From positions 782,501 to 846,500 of the forward strand of contig NC_041784.1 of assembly GCF_900090045.1 (NCBI RefSeq): a stretch of 64,000 bases of DNA. Direction: 5' to 3'. The DNA is from Plasmodium malariae (lineage: Eukaryota > Apicomplexa > Aconoidasida > Haemosporida > Plasmodiidae). This document shows, in pieces, positions 33,258 through 45,545 of this stretch. How positions within the stretch are numbered: position 1 is the first letter of the stretch; every line of letters begins with the position of its first letter. Below the pieces are notes generated by a model, which made no database searches, was not told where the DNA came from, and worked only from the letters and a program-made list of their open reading frames with translations. The translations under genes were made by a program, and so were the position numbers.

Positions 33258-34754
33258 GCGCATATACGTATAGACATTATAGTGACAAATAAATTGTATA
33301 TTGCATATAATGTTTTATAAATTTTTTTTAAATAAATATTTATAAATAAAATAATCACCAGCTTATATGTAAATTTTTTAAAATAGCATATAATATTTTA
33401 CTTTTATGCCCAACCTTTATTTTGCCATCATGGAGTCCATTATAACCAAACAGCATATCACTATCTGTATGATGTGATATACAAAGGATGTTCAGTATAT
33501 TTTCCTAGCTATAAATACATGTTGACTAAGGTGCAGAAACTATTGTCTTAATTGTTTGAATTATGAAAGGATTTATTTCATATCATCCCTATCTAGAACG
33601 ATATTTGTGGGGCGCTAATGGATTTTTATAATGAAAAAAGCCGAAAGGTTTTTAAATGATCATTTTGCATATATTCACCATGAGCATATATATGCACGTA
33701 AGCACATGTGCCCCTTATGCCCGTATGTGCTTATGCCCTATATGTATATATATACAAGCATGTGAATAATTACTTTCCCGAATAAGGAAAAATGTATAGC
33801 TTAATAATACGTTGTAGAGTTGCAAACCGTTCTGTTACGTTTTTGCAGGAGCTTTAAAAAAAAAGCAAATATATTGAATTTTTTAATTCTTTGCTTCTTT
33901 TTTTTTTTTTTTTTTTTTTTTTATAGTTTTTAATCTTTATCATTTTATTTTTAGTCTTTTTTAATTTGAGCATTTTATTATATCAAAAATGAATTGAATT
34001 AGCCTGAAATTTTTTTTGCACTGTTCCTTATTTTTTTATTTAGTTATGCAACATGCATATACATACAACACTCCTTAATATATAAAATGTATGAATACCT
34101 AAATTGTTTACATATGTATCAGTATATATTTTACATTGTTAATGCAACTATAAAAAGTAGCTAGCTAGCTATTTTTTTTTTTTTTTTTTTTTTTTGTTTG
34201 GTTGTTTATAAAAAAATATTTTTTCATAAGTTTTTAATTTCATGTTAAGTAAAAACACATAAAAAAAAAAAAAAAGGAAAAAGAAATTCCTTTTTAAATT
34301 TAATAACACTGTAGACATGTCATTCTTTAATACAAACTTTTTGACAGCTTGAACATATTATTTTAAAAGGGTTAAAAATTTTTCTTAAACGTGTATATAT
34401 TACCTGCATATATACTTGTATATATGTGTGTAATTTTTATGTTAAGGAGATTGCTTCTCTTTCGTTATTGCATACATATATATACATGTATATGTAGATA
34501 TACATATATACATTCAGGTGCACACATACATATATATATATATATTACAAATTACGATGTGCACATCCAACTTGCGTAAAGCTTTTTCAATATTATTTAA
34601 TAACATACACTGATTAACTCGCACTAGGAACTTTTATTATTCATTTGTTTTTAATTTATTATCAATTTATTATTTTACATTATTTTTTATTCTATATTTT
34701 ATATTATTTTTTTCTTCTCTTTACAAAGTGACTAGCGAATAGCACTTATGGACA
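32762..34754. other. Intergenic region downstream of SR1
   Basis: About 2 kb. It includes TA/TATG tracts (near 33060-33100, 33190-33250, 34480-34540), T tracts near 33897-33922 and 34172-34196, and a TAGCTAGCTAGCTA string at 34158-34171. A higher-complexity island at about 33385-33850 stands out and contains the open frame listed separately. Confidence 0.5.
33387..33551 (+). other. Isolated coding-like open frame, possible exon
   Basis: A 54-codon frame with no early ATG starts right after an AG (33385-33386) that could be a splice acceptor and ends at a TAA (33549-33551). Its codon mix is more even than the AT-rich DNA around it. Part reads GVHYNQTAYHYLYDVIYKG, then SVYFPSYKY, which loosely resembles the start of an AP2 domain (GVHYDRKQYRW in the large ApiAP2 protein of this window). 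The match is short and could be chance. It could also be a decayed gene piece or part of a noncoding RNA. Confidence 0.2.
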
Positions 34755-36814
34755 ATGAGAAATATTAAAAGAAGAACTATTGCAAATTTAAACTATGATA
34801 GTAGTTCCATTGATACGAATATTCCTGATAAAGGGTCTAACACTTCATTGAGAAAAGGACTACGTACAGGTAAACAGAACAAATCTACAAGTGATGATCC
34901 ATCTGATGGAGAAAAAGAGTTAGGTGAAAATATTACAGAATTAAAATTGTCCTATATGAAAAAAAAAAAAAAAAAAAGTGCCTTAGATAAAAATGCTCAT
35001 ACAAGAACAAAGTCCATGTATCTAAGTGCTGTTGGGAATACACTAAGTCTAAAGAGGGGAAACACTTCATTACCGAAAACAAAGGGGAAAATAATGATGG
35101 CGTATCCTCACCTTGTTTCGAAATATTCTACGAACAACGTTAAACCCCAAATTGAAGAGAGTGTAAAGCAAGGGAACGACCAAGAAGAAGAAAAAAAAAA
35201 AAAAAAAAAGAAAAAGAAAAAGAAAAAGAAGTAGAAGATGAATATGGCGAAGTAGGGGATGTAAATAGCGAAGTAGGGGATGTAGATAGCGAAGTAGAAG
35301 ATGTAAATAGCGAAGTAGAAGATGCAAATAGCGAAGTAGAAGATGTAAATAGCGAAGTAGAAGATGTAAATAGCGAAGTAGAAGATGTAAATAGCGAAGT
35401 AGAAGATGTAAATAGCGAAGTAGAAAATGCAAATAACGAAGTAGAAGATGTAAATAGCGAAGTAGAGAATGCAAATTACGAAGTTGAAAAAAAAAGTAAC
35501 GAGGAAGAGGACAAGGAACAAAGCCATAGGAATGATGAAGGAAGAAGAAAAAAAATTAGTAGTAAAAGAGAATCGATATTTCAAAGGCTAGCCACAGCTA
35601 ACACTATAAGTAGTAGCAACAAAATTGTAAATGAAAAGTTAAGGAAGCAATTTACCGAAAATATTTATTCGATTATGAAAATGGGTCCAACAAAATCCTT
35701 CAATGTGAAATTAGACAATAATATAACTTACTCTTCTTTCATGCCATACAATAAAGCCCGAAAGTTAAATATGGAAAAAAAGTTAAATATAATGAAAGCA
35801 AAATCACAAATGTTAAAAATAGCAGAAAAGTATATGAGTACAGATAAAATGAAATCTTGCAAAATGATGGAAAGAAGGAATACGCAATCTTTAATTAAAA
35901 ACATAAAATTAATTACAGAGGGGATAGAGGTTTGGGGGCCATTTCTGCCGAAGAAAAGAGAAGAAATAAAAGCGACAAGGAAGCTTGGATATGTTCCAAA
36001 TTATTTGAAGGAAATAATAACAGAACGTGAGAAGTCAAACAACTGGGTAAATGGCGAGCTGTGTGGGGAAATGGACAACATAACGAACGGCATAATGAGC
36101 AACAAATTTAATGGTGAGTCATGTAACAAGTCAAGAAACAATTTAACACAAGGAAAGAATGGAAAGATGGTGTTAAGAAAAAGCAGCGGAATGCAAGGTT
36201 TCACATTATTTGAAAATATGATAGCTCTTAATAATATTGGAAAGGTCTATGTATGGGATGGGTATCAATGGAAGAACATAAAGATTTTATATGAATCTTT
36301 TTTATCCATAAGTACTACTAAAAATGGATATATAATATGCATTAATAGAAAATTTAAACCAGGGTATTTAATGAATAATAAATATTTCCATAAAATGGAT
36401 ACATTTACAGATACATATTTTTTAAAAATAGTGACAAGTATTAAAAATAAAATATGGGGTATAAATTTAAGAGGAGAATTACAAAAATGGAACAAGTATG
36501 AATGGAAAGAAGAAAAAAAAGCATATGGCATCTCTAAGTTAAAATCATTAGCATTTGATAGAAATAATAAACTTTGGGTACTAGATCAACAAGACTATTT
36601 CTACATTTTTGATATAGAATATAACAATTGGATGCTCAAAAATATTAATGGGACTAATATAAAAGATTTTGACTTTAATGAAAACAATTTTCTTGTTGCT
36701 GTTACAAATCATGGGATGATCAAAATTTACAAAAATAACAAGTGGATCAAATATGGCATATTGGCAGAAATGAAAATAGCAAGTTTTCATTTTATACGGA
36801 GAGTTGAGGAATAA
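34755..36814 (+). CDS. Conserved protein, beta-propeller-like, frameshifted at a poly-A tract
   Basis: Two frames together look like one gene. The first (from ATG 34755, MRNIKRRTIANLNYD) runs to a TAG at 35232-35234 after a 19-A run at 35191-35209. The second is open from the same tract to 36814. One extra A in the run would join them into about 686 residues. The N-terminal part is low complexity, with an acidic repeat (EVEDVNS) at about 35236-35470. The C-terminal 200 residues hold repeated Trp-containing blades (YVWDGYQWKN, KIWGINLRGELQKWNKYEWK, NKLWVLDQQDYFYIFD) like tectonin or other beta-propellers. I do not recognise a named family. Position matches a conserved Plasmodium protein of unknown function. 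The break could be an assembly error, allele defect or ribosomal slippage. Confidence 0.75.
35236..35470 (+). repeat. 21-bp in-frame repeat encoding EVEDVNS
   Basis: About eleven 21-bp units of the form GAAGTAGAAGATGTAAATAG plus C encode EVEDVNS, with EVGDVNS, EVEDANS and EVENANN variants. The frame used is that of the downstream C-terminal part, which supports real coding there. Confidence 0.9.
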
Positions 36815-36891
36815 TCATCCTAATAGGGTGTGGGGCATGAATATCAGAAATGGGAAATGAGGCATGGTACAGAACAAACGAAGAGTAATAA

Positions 36892-36929
<38 letters not shown>

Positions 36930-37850
36930 AAAAATATATAAATAACCAAACTTTAAAGGTGACACACTGAATAATATAATTTTCCCATTACTGTTTTTTC
37001 CTACTTCCAAATGACTTTTCTCCTCCCTTTTCATTTATTAACATACTATATTTCTTCTCAATTTTTTCTTTTTTACTATTTGTACGGGTACACTAATAAT
37101 ACATTATCTGCTTTATTTATTTGGTATAAAATATAAAATAAAATAAAATAATTCCCAAAAGGTGTATTATATTTTTTCGAAACCAGAAGTAGATAATATA
37201 GTAGAAAAATAAAATTTATTTTTTAAATTATAAAAAAGATACGAAATTACAAAATTATAAGGTAATTATTTTATTTTTTTTTTTTCATACGATTCTGCAA
37301 CACGCATATCCATATGTTGTTCGTTCCTTGCTCTACCGTTTGATAAATATATATATACACACATATATATATACATATTTAACGCATTTTTCTTGTATCC
37401 CTTTTACCGATTTAACGCTACAAAGTTGTTTTATCAGCATTTCGTTTTATTACTTTTGCATATATCATGGCAAATATTTCACTCCTTGGGCAAAATACTT
37501 TTTTTTCCTCATACATCTTAGTGATCGCGTCTTCTGCATATTCCGCGTGAACTTCATATCTACTTATTTATTTATGTTTCTATCTATTTATGTTTCTATC
37601 CATTTATGTATGTTTCTGTTTTACATTATTTTATTTTATTTTTCCGTCGTTTTCCGCCATTGTTCCTTTTCATCAGGCCAAATAAAACTCGCAAAATGCA
37701 CAACTCAACTTCCGTTTGATGACAAAATGGGAAAAAATTAATTCGTTCGTAATTTTATTGTTCTTTATTTTTTTCATTTTAAATATAGTTTTTTTATCTA
37801 TGTAATTAGAAGAAGCGGCACATTGAACACTGCCTGTCGTGCATTTTTTA

Positions 37851-37883
<33 letters not shown>
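36815..37883. other. Intergenic region with a coding-like island
   Basis: About 1.1 kb. A long A tract occurs at 36891-36924. Two short stretches look less random than the rest: an ATG frame at 37467-37553 (MANISLLGQNTFFSS and onward, ending TGA), and 37678-37741 after a CATCAG acceptor-like site (...TTQLPFDDKMGKN in one frame). I cannot join them into a convincing gene. A long T tract (37854-37881) lies directly before the next start codon. Confidence 0.45.
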
Positions 37884-37885
<2 letters not shown>

Positions 37886-39281
37886 GAGAAAAATTTCTCG
37901 TCTCTTAGTTAGGAAGCTTAACCCCAGTGTCAATTTAAACAGAATAAATTCCGCACACTTACTGAAACATCTTGAAAATGTATGCGAGCACATATTTGAA
38001 GTGGGTAGGTACAACATACAAAAGCCGCTAAGACCTGGGTATTATAATAGATTATTGCACGGAAAAGAAAAGGGAACGGGAAGAAAAAGGAAAGTCAATT
38101 ATATTGTTAACAACGTGGAAAGAAATAATAAATTGTTTCAACAAGTGTATCAATATTTTGATAAAGCAAAAGTTTTATTACCAGAATTTGGTCCAACAGG
38201 TATACTTAGGTTATTATATGCTTTATTAAAAATAAGAAATTTTGATTTTGAAAAAAATAAAAGAAAAAAAGCAACTATATTAAAATATATAGAATATTAC
38301 ATATTGCGAAGTTCAATACATGATGAAATTTACAATTTTTGGAAACACATCACATTAAATGATATTGTGCTTTTATTTAAAATGTTTATTAAGAATAATT
38401 ATTTTTCTTACGAATTAATAAACAAATTAATCAACGAGGTAATTAATAATGTTAAATATTCTGTACCGTCTGACTTGGTCATATTCTTATGTACATATCA
38501 TGTATACAAAAGTAAGATAAAATTTAAAAGGTACAAAATAAGAGAGGTATGTCTATCTGAAAATTCTTTGAAGATGTTTTATAAAAATGTTATACGTAAT
38601 AACTCTTTTGATATTACAAACAAGGAGATGTGTAACTTTATAACCCTCTTTTCACTATATGGTAAAAATATACCCCTAAACGAGAGGGTAGAAATATACA
38701 AAAAATCAGTTGCACATATAAAAAAAACAAAGTTCACATATTCCCCTGACCATGTTAAGAATTTTATAATAAGCTTCTTTAGAATACATAACTTTATCCA
38801 AAAGACGAGTTATCATAATAGTAGCACCTGCAGCAATGTTAACACTCCAAACGAATTTTTAAAAATTTTATTCGAGTTATATAATAAACGCAATATAGAT
38901 GTCAAAGTAGAAGAGGAGCTGTATATTCTAGACAAATCATTAAAGAACTGCTATTACGATTATGATAGTTTAGATAACATAATATTTAATATAAAAAATA
39001 ATATTTCCCATTTGAATAATAAAAATAAAATAAAATTTATTAACTTAGTTGCAAAACTACGAAATGTTTACAACACGGGAGAACAAGGGATAACTCTGAT
39101 AACCTCTAAAACAAAATTTATTGATGTCATGTTAAGGCAAATTTTAAGTGATTGTGTATCATTTATAAACATGAAATATAAACTCGTGCCATGGAGTTTT
39201 AGGCATGTTTTATTACGTCATCAGCTGTACAGTCAGATTCATATGAGGGCATTGCCAAACAAATGCGAATTGGGGGTTTAA
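37884..39281 (+). CDS. Conserved protein of unknown function, helical, possibly organellar
   Basis: The single-exon 465-residue product starts MRKISRLLVRKLNPSVNLNR, a basic N-terminus without acidic residues that could target the mitochondrion. That is an inference from composition only. The rest is predicted mostly helical with regularly spaced hydrophobic blocks (FGPTGILRLLYALLKIR, LNDIVLLFKMFIKN, SDLVIFLCTYHVYKS, KEMCNFITLFSLYGKN, DHVKNFIISFFRIHN) that recur about every 40-60 residues. This resembles helical-repeat RNA-binding organellar proteins of Apicomplexa, but no family signature is clear. The last part contains PWSFRHVLLRHQLYS. It lies between the frameshifted gene and RPL12 on the same strand, in the place of a conserved Plasmodium protein of unknown function. 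Confidence 0.8.
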
Positions 39282-41309
39282 AAAAGGGCTTAACACGTGT
39301 ATAAAATATATATATATATATATATATATGTGTTTATGTGTCTGTGTGTACGAACTAACGTATATCAAAAATTTTGCTTATCATTGGAAAGAACGTTATT
39401 ACAAATGTATATGCAACTGTACAAACCATTCCCGTGCTACGAAGTAATTGGATAACGAATGTGAGAATATTAATCATAATTACTCGCTCATGCATTATTC
39501 TATTTTGATTTGCTCTATTTTATTTATTCATTCAATCATCCATTCATTCATTTATTTGTTTTTTGTTTTTTGTTTTTTGTTTTTTGTTTTTTGTTTTTTG
39601 TTGTTTTTTTTTTTTTTTTTTTATATAGCCAAATTGCGAACGAAAAATGCCCTTACAACATGCACTGTTCATGTAATTTACACACCGTTTTTGCTTTCCT
39701 TGGATAAATTTCATTTTAACCCTTAATTAGCTTTTCTTTTAATAAACAATACATAAATATTTTCCCATTTTTAAAACAAATTTCTTTTCTATTTGATTCA
39801 ATTTCGCTTTAAATGTATCTTCTACATTCTAATTACCATTTTGGCTTTCGCAAAAAAAAGAAAAAAACAAAAAAATTAGACTAGTAGTCCTTTTTATTTC
39901 TTTACGTAATTTCCGTATGGGAATTTTTTTTCTTTTTTAAGCTTAAGGAAAAATTAGAACAGAACAAAATCGAATCATAAAATTTTCAAATATTTATAAA
40001 ATTTTTAGTATAATTGGTTATATTGTTTACTATTACGTGGTATAAGTGTTAGTAGATAAATTGTCCACTATAAAGGAGGATTGCACACAAATTACGTACA
40101 AAAGTAAAACATGTTAATTTGTATTCACGTTGCTTTATGGTATGACCTTTTAATAATACTCTATATTAGCAATATATCCTAAAAGTTGCATACTTATTAT
40201 TCCCTTTTTCCTTTTATTTATTTTTTTTTTTTTTCTTATTAAATAGATTGAACATTTTAATAAAATATCTCTAGAAGATAAAAAAAGAAAAAAAAAAGAA
40301 GAAAAATAAAGGATAACCCCCCAATTAACTAATTTTATAAATAACAATCTTCATAAAATGTATACTTGCAAAAGAAAAAAAATACCATTTCAAACAAGTA
40401 CAAATATAATAATACAAACATAATATTACAAATTTATCATGAAATAAAATAAAAATTAAAAAAAATGCTCCAACCTGAGTGATAGTTCAACGACACTTCA
40501 AAAAGCAGAGAACACAAAAAATGTTCACTATATATATATAAATATATATATATATATAATATATATGTATGTATGTATGTATGTATTTATGTATGTATTG
40601 ATGTATGTATTGATGTATGTATTGATGTATATATCATACACATAGCTACGTATGCACTTGAAATAGGGGTATATATTTATTAAATATGGGCTACAAATTT
40701 TTTTTTTTTTTCTAATCCTTCGTTTTTACTTTGCAGGGAAGGCAACAATCACCCCAGTAATTTTGTTCCTCGATGAAAGCCAAATTTAAAAATAGAGCAA
40801 ATTTCATTCGAGAATAAATACATATATTTATATATATATATATAACACTACCGCAATAAATGTATACAGTATGTATTTATAAAATTTTTCCAATTGAGGG
40901 TAGATTATTGCATATGCATATAAGAGAATAACAAAAGTACATCGATACGCCTTTCCAAAAAAAAAAAAAATTGCAAAAAAAAAATAGCGCAACAAGAAAA
41001 TATATTATTATATTCAACCAGTTGGGTGAGTTCAATAGATGCTTCTCTGAAGTACGTTCGTTCAAAAAAAAAAAAAAAAAATTATTTTTAGTTACATAAG
41101 CATTCCTATATCTCGAATACTTCTTTCTTTGGGAAAAAAAAAAAAAAAATTAGGAAAATTAAAAAAATTTAATATACTTAATTTGTTAAATTTCATAACA
41201 ATTTAAAAATTAAAGAGGAGTAAAGGAAAAAAAAACACATAGAAGATTCCTTGAGAGTTTATTTGCAGTTTTTAAAAAATTTTAGAATTTTCAAGTACAA
41301 AAATCACCA
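39282..41309. other. Intergenic region upstream of RPL12
   Basis: About 2 kb, AT-rich, with a TTTTTTG tract (about 39555-39620), TA/TATG tracts near 39308-39330 and 40525-40630, and A tracts near 41065-41083 and 41132-41148. No coding-like frame was found. The RPL12 promoter and 5' UTR must be at its right end. Confidence 0.55.
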
Positions 41310-42215
41310 ATGGCAAAAAGACCAGATCCCAACGAAATAAAATATGGTAATTTCCTTTTTTTTTTTTTTTTTTTTTTTTTTACTGTTGTTTTATATATTT
41401 TGTGCATTTTTTTGTACATTTTTATGGACATACGGCTTACTTCTGTTGCTGTTTGAGTTCTATCCACATTTTCTTTTGTTTTTAAAAAGTATGTCCCTGG
41501 AAAAGGAGATCATTTTTATTATTCCCCCCACTGTACATACATATATGTGCATATATATAATTATCTTTATTTGTATTTATGTACATGCGCGTATGTATTT
41601 ACCCCTTTTTGCTTATTACACAGTGTTATGAAGCATGCTCTTTTTTGTTGTTATAATCAATACAAAGAGTGTGTGAAATTTGTATATGTAATTACAGTGA
41701 TACTTACGTACTCATATAACATTAACTTGTACATGTTTCTATCTCGACTGGTAGTTTTCATCAGGCAAGTAGGAGGTGAGGTAGGGGCTTCGTCTGTTTT
41801 ATCCCCCAAATTAGGTCCACTCGGTTTATCCCCCAAAAAAGTTGGAGATGATATAGCAAAAGAAACACAATCATGGAAAGGGTTAAAGATATGCGTAAAA
41901 TTAACTATTCAAAACAGACAAGCTAAAATAGAAGTAGTACCAACGTCAGCATCTTTAATCTTAAAAGAATTAAATGAAGCACCTAGGGATAGAAAGAAAG
42001 TGAAAAACATTAAACATAATGGAAACTTAAAATTAGAACAAGTTTATTCTATTGCTAGATTGATGAAAGAGAAATCTAGGGCAAAAGAATTTAAAGGAAC
42101 AGTTAAAGAAATGCTAGGGACCTGTAACTCAATTGGTTGTACTGTAGATGGAAAAAAACCTACAACCATTCAAGAGATGATAGACTCTGGTGAAATTAAT
42201 GTACCAGATAGCTAA
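41310..42215 (+). CDS. RPL12: 60S ribosomal protein L12 (two exons)
   Basis: Exon 1 is 41310-41346 (37 bases) and exon 2 is 41755-42215, joined across a 408-base intron (TATG|GTAATT ... GTAG|TTTTC). The product is 165 residues, the same length as human L12. It begins [20 protein letters not shown], continues [20 protein letters not shown], and has the conserved C-terminal part [19 protein letters not shown]12 (uL11) sits at the base of the ribosomal stalk and contacts the GTPase-associated rRNA centre. The very short first exon is easily missed by gene finders. Confidence 0.97.
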
Positions 42216-42712
42216 GTCAAAATTGCAACCCTTTTGTTTTATCCGTATCACCTGTGTGCATAATATGTTTAGTGGTATTCCATCGAACTCTTACCGAAAG
42301 TCGTAGTTTCATAGCTAATAAATGGAATAGCAAAAATAGAGAAGAGAAGAAGAAATAGTAGACCGCTTTTTTTTTTTTTTTTTTTTTAAAAAAAAACAAA
42401 AGAAAAAAAATAAAACAAAATATATGTAACACTGATGATTGGTAAGAAGGAATTATAATAAGGTTCTCAAAATTATATAGCACACAAATTAATTAGGAAA
42501 AAAAAAAAAAAAGAAAAAGGATATTGTAAATAACAAATTGTAAATATTAAATAATAAATGATAAACGAATTACTTGCGATTTCAATCCTTACAGTTTTTA
42601 TTTTTAATTCTCATTTATTTTTTTTATATGTTTTCTCCATTATTTTTTTTCATTTTTTTTCTTCATTTTTTTTTCCATTTTTTTTCTCTATTTTTTTTTT
42701 CCATTTTTTTCT

Positions 42713-42748
<36 letters not shown>

Positions 42749-44353
42749 TTCCCCTATTCATATGCATAAACCAGAATAACAATATTAAATTTTTAAAAAA
42801 TTACCCTTCCTTTTTTATATATGCACACATTCTTAGTGTGATTATATGCAACACATATTTTATTTTTATTATTTTTTTTTTTTTATATGCTTTATTTACC
42901 AATAATAATCCTTTATTTTATAAAGTACTAACACTATGCGAGAAGGTGTGTACCTTTATACCCATATCATCAGTAGCGCTATGCGTTAAATGGTTAGAAG
43001 CACGTATGTATGTTTGCATGTACTAGCAGACGTATAGCCATTAAAACCACAAAAATAGCACGTTCATATGTATATGGTGTAAAATAGAGTAACCAATACC
43101 ACCACAACTGCTATCACAGGTACTACCGTTTAACAGGACCGTGCTTAATTTGTTTTTAAAAATAACGCGACGCTAATAAAAGAGTGATTTCCACAAATGT
43201 TATAAGGTGTGGTACCCTCTCAATATATGTTTTCGTATTTGATGGTAATATATGTTCAGCGATATTTGTTCTACTAGGTAATGTTCGTTTTAATTAATAT
43301 TTGTATATCTTTTCATGCTATTTCACCTTTCTCATACAAATAACACATGCTATTTTATTAATTATTATTTTATTCTTTGCAAGTACGTCATTTAGTAGTA
43401 ATTCATTTTGATCATGAGTTAAATCTATGTGTTATACTTTTTGCCGCGCTCATAGAGCTATATGGTGTTTTCCCCTTACCAAGGGTAAACCCTTATGTAT
43501 ATTACATATATGGGTATTTTATATATATATATATATATATAAAAATATATGTATGTTTTTTTTTTTTTTTTTCTTTTTGCCTAATTATTTCATTAGAGAG
43601 TAGAAATCCCACATCATTTAGTCCCTACATATCAGTACCTATTTTGCAATAGTATATAAACGCTCCTTTTGAGTTGCCCATTTTAACCTCTTAAATCACC
43701 TCATATATGTAAAAAAAAAAAAAATAAGCAAATAAATAGCAACATATTTAGTGCATACATAAATATACATATATATCTCTATATATATATATGTACACTT
43801 TTTTTATCACAGTAGTAATATTATAATAGAAATTATTGCTCGAGAAAAACTGAATTTTTGTATTCCGTTATTTTTTTTCTTCTTTTTTCTTTATTTTTTG
43901 CTAAAAGCTATAAGTACTATTATGTTCCTAAATTTTTTTAAGAGGTGCAGCGAACATCTTTAAGGTTTGGAGGCCTAGTAGAAAAATAAGAAAAAAAAAA
44001 TTGAAAAAAAATAATTCAAAATATTATGCACAATATTACGAAAAAGTTATGAACAATTACGAACAAAAGTATGATCAAATTTATGATCAAAATTATGATC
44101 AAAATTATGATCAAAATTATGAACAATATTATGAACAATATTATGAACAATATTATGAACAATATTATGAACAATATTATAAGTACATATTGAAGAGAAT
44201 TTCTCTTTGTTTTTTTTAAATACGGAGCAGCTTTTAAGAATAAAATTAAAGCAACTTTAACAGTTTGTCAGTTTTATGATTTGTCAGTTTTACAAACTAC
44301 AAAATTTACAAGGTGCATATTTTTAGCAAGTTAAGAATAATCCATTCCTCAAA
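42216..44353. other. Intergenic region, RPL12 to RPL2
   Basis: About 2.1 kb. A TTTTTTCCATTTT-type T-rich tract occupies about 42640-42746. Two more complex islands are at about 42925-43240 and 43380-43660. The second contains an open frame reading HLVVIHFDHELNLCVIL and onward, but no start codon or consistent splice pattern was found. A 12-bp GATCAAAATTAT/GAACAATATTAT array lies at 44060-44185. Confidence 0.45.
44060..44185 (+). repeat. 12-bp GATCAAAATTAT / GAACAATATTAT array
   Basis: About ten 12-bp units, the first half GATCAAAATTAT and the second half GAACAATATTAT, lie 170 bp upstream of RPL2. The array reads DQNY/EQYY in one frame, but the frame lacks a suitable start and stops just after the array, so it is probably 5' flanking DNA. 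Confidence 0.85.
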
Positions 44354-45454
44354 ATGGGAAGAGTTATAAGAGGTAAACATTTTAACATATGTCGCAAGTG
44401 TTTATGAAAAGCAAGGGAATATGTATATTTTTTATTCGTTTGACTAAAATAAGGCCGCAAACGATCGAATGAACTGCATGTTGTATATAATGTACTTGCA
44501 CATATATGCGAGCATACATACTTATACACGTATACATGTACAAGTGTGCACTGGCGTGTTATTTATATAGCTTCCTACCGTGTATTCGGTTCCGTTCAGT
44601 TATATACCTTGTAAGGACACGGGTATATCATTTCCCATTCGCATTTTCAATAATTTAATTTTGTCCTCCTTTTTCTTCTCATACATTTAGGTCAAAGAAA
44701 AGGTAGAGGATCCATCTTTCGATCACACAACCATCATAGAAAGGGAGCGGCAAAATTACGCCACTTAGATTTTTGTGAGAAAAAGGGATATATTAAAGGA
44801 TTGATAAAAGATATTATACATGATCCTGGTAGAGGTGCACCATTAGCGAAAGTAATATTTAAAAGAACAGAGAAATATGGAAAAAAAGAAGAATTAATGG
44901 TAGCAACAGAAGGAATGTTTACGGGTCAATATATTTCATGTGGAACAAAAGCTCCATTATCAGTAGGTAATGTATTACCAATAGGAAAAATGCCAGAAGG
45001 TACTCTAATATGTAATTTAGAGCATAGAACTGGTAATAGGGGTACATTAGTAAAAGCATCTGGTTGTTATGCAACAGTAGTTGGTCAATCAGAAGATGGT
45101 AAGAAAACGAAAGTTCGTTTACCATCTGGTGCTAAAAAAACAATTGATGCTAGAGCAAGAGCAATGGTTGGTGTAGTAGGAGGAGGAGGACGTATTGATA
45201 AACCTATATTAAAAGCAGGAGTAGCACATCATAAATACAAAGTTAAAAGGAACTGCTGGCCAAAAGTTAGAGGTGTAGCTATGAACCCTGTTGATCACCC
45301 ACATGGTGGTGGTAACCATCAACACATAGGTCATCCATCCACTGTATCAAGAAGTGCTCCTGCAGGACAAAAGGTTGGTTTGATTGCTGCCAGAAGAACG
45401 GGATTGTTAAGAGGTGCAAAGAAGACCAAGTTGGTCGGTAAAACGGAAGATTAG
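44354..45454 (+). CDS. RPL2: 60S ribosomal protein L2 (L8 in human naming), two exons
   Basis: Exon 1 is only 19 bases (44354-44372, MGRVIR plus one base) and exon 2 is 44691-45454, with a 318-base intron (AGAG|GTAAAC ... TTTAG|GTCAAA). The product has 260 residues, starting [19 protein letters not shown], as in eukaryotic uL2. Conserved blocks include [49 protein letters not shown] and [18 protein letters not shown], which carries the histidine important for peptidyl-transferase function. Exon 2 alone would appear to start at an internal Met, at 44801. It follows RPL12 on the same strand, as in P. falciparum. Confidence 0.98.
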
Positions 45455-45509
45455 TCAACCTCTATTTAAGGGGGAAATGGAAGTAGCTAGGGGTGCTTGC
45501 GTATATAAC

Positions 45510-45545
<36 letters not shown>

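Noticed and set aside
44001..44219. DQNY/EQYY-rich peptide upstream of RPL2
   Set aside because: The frame opens at a TTG and is nearly all repeat; it is likely 5' flanking DNA.
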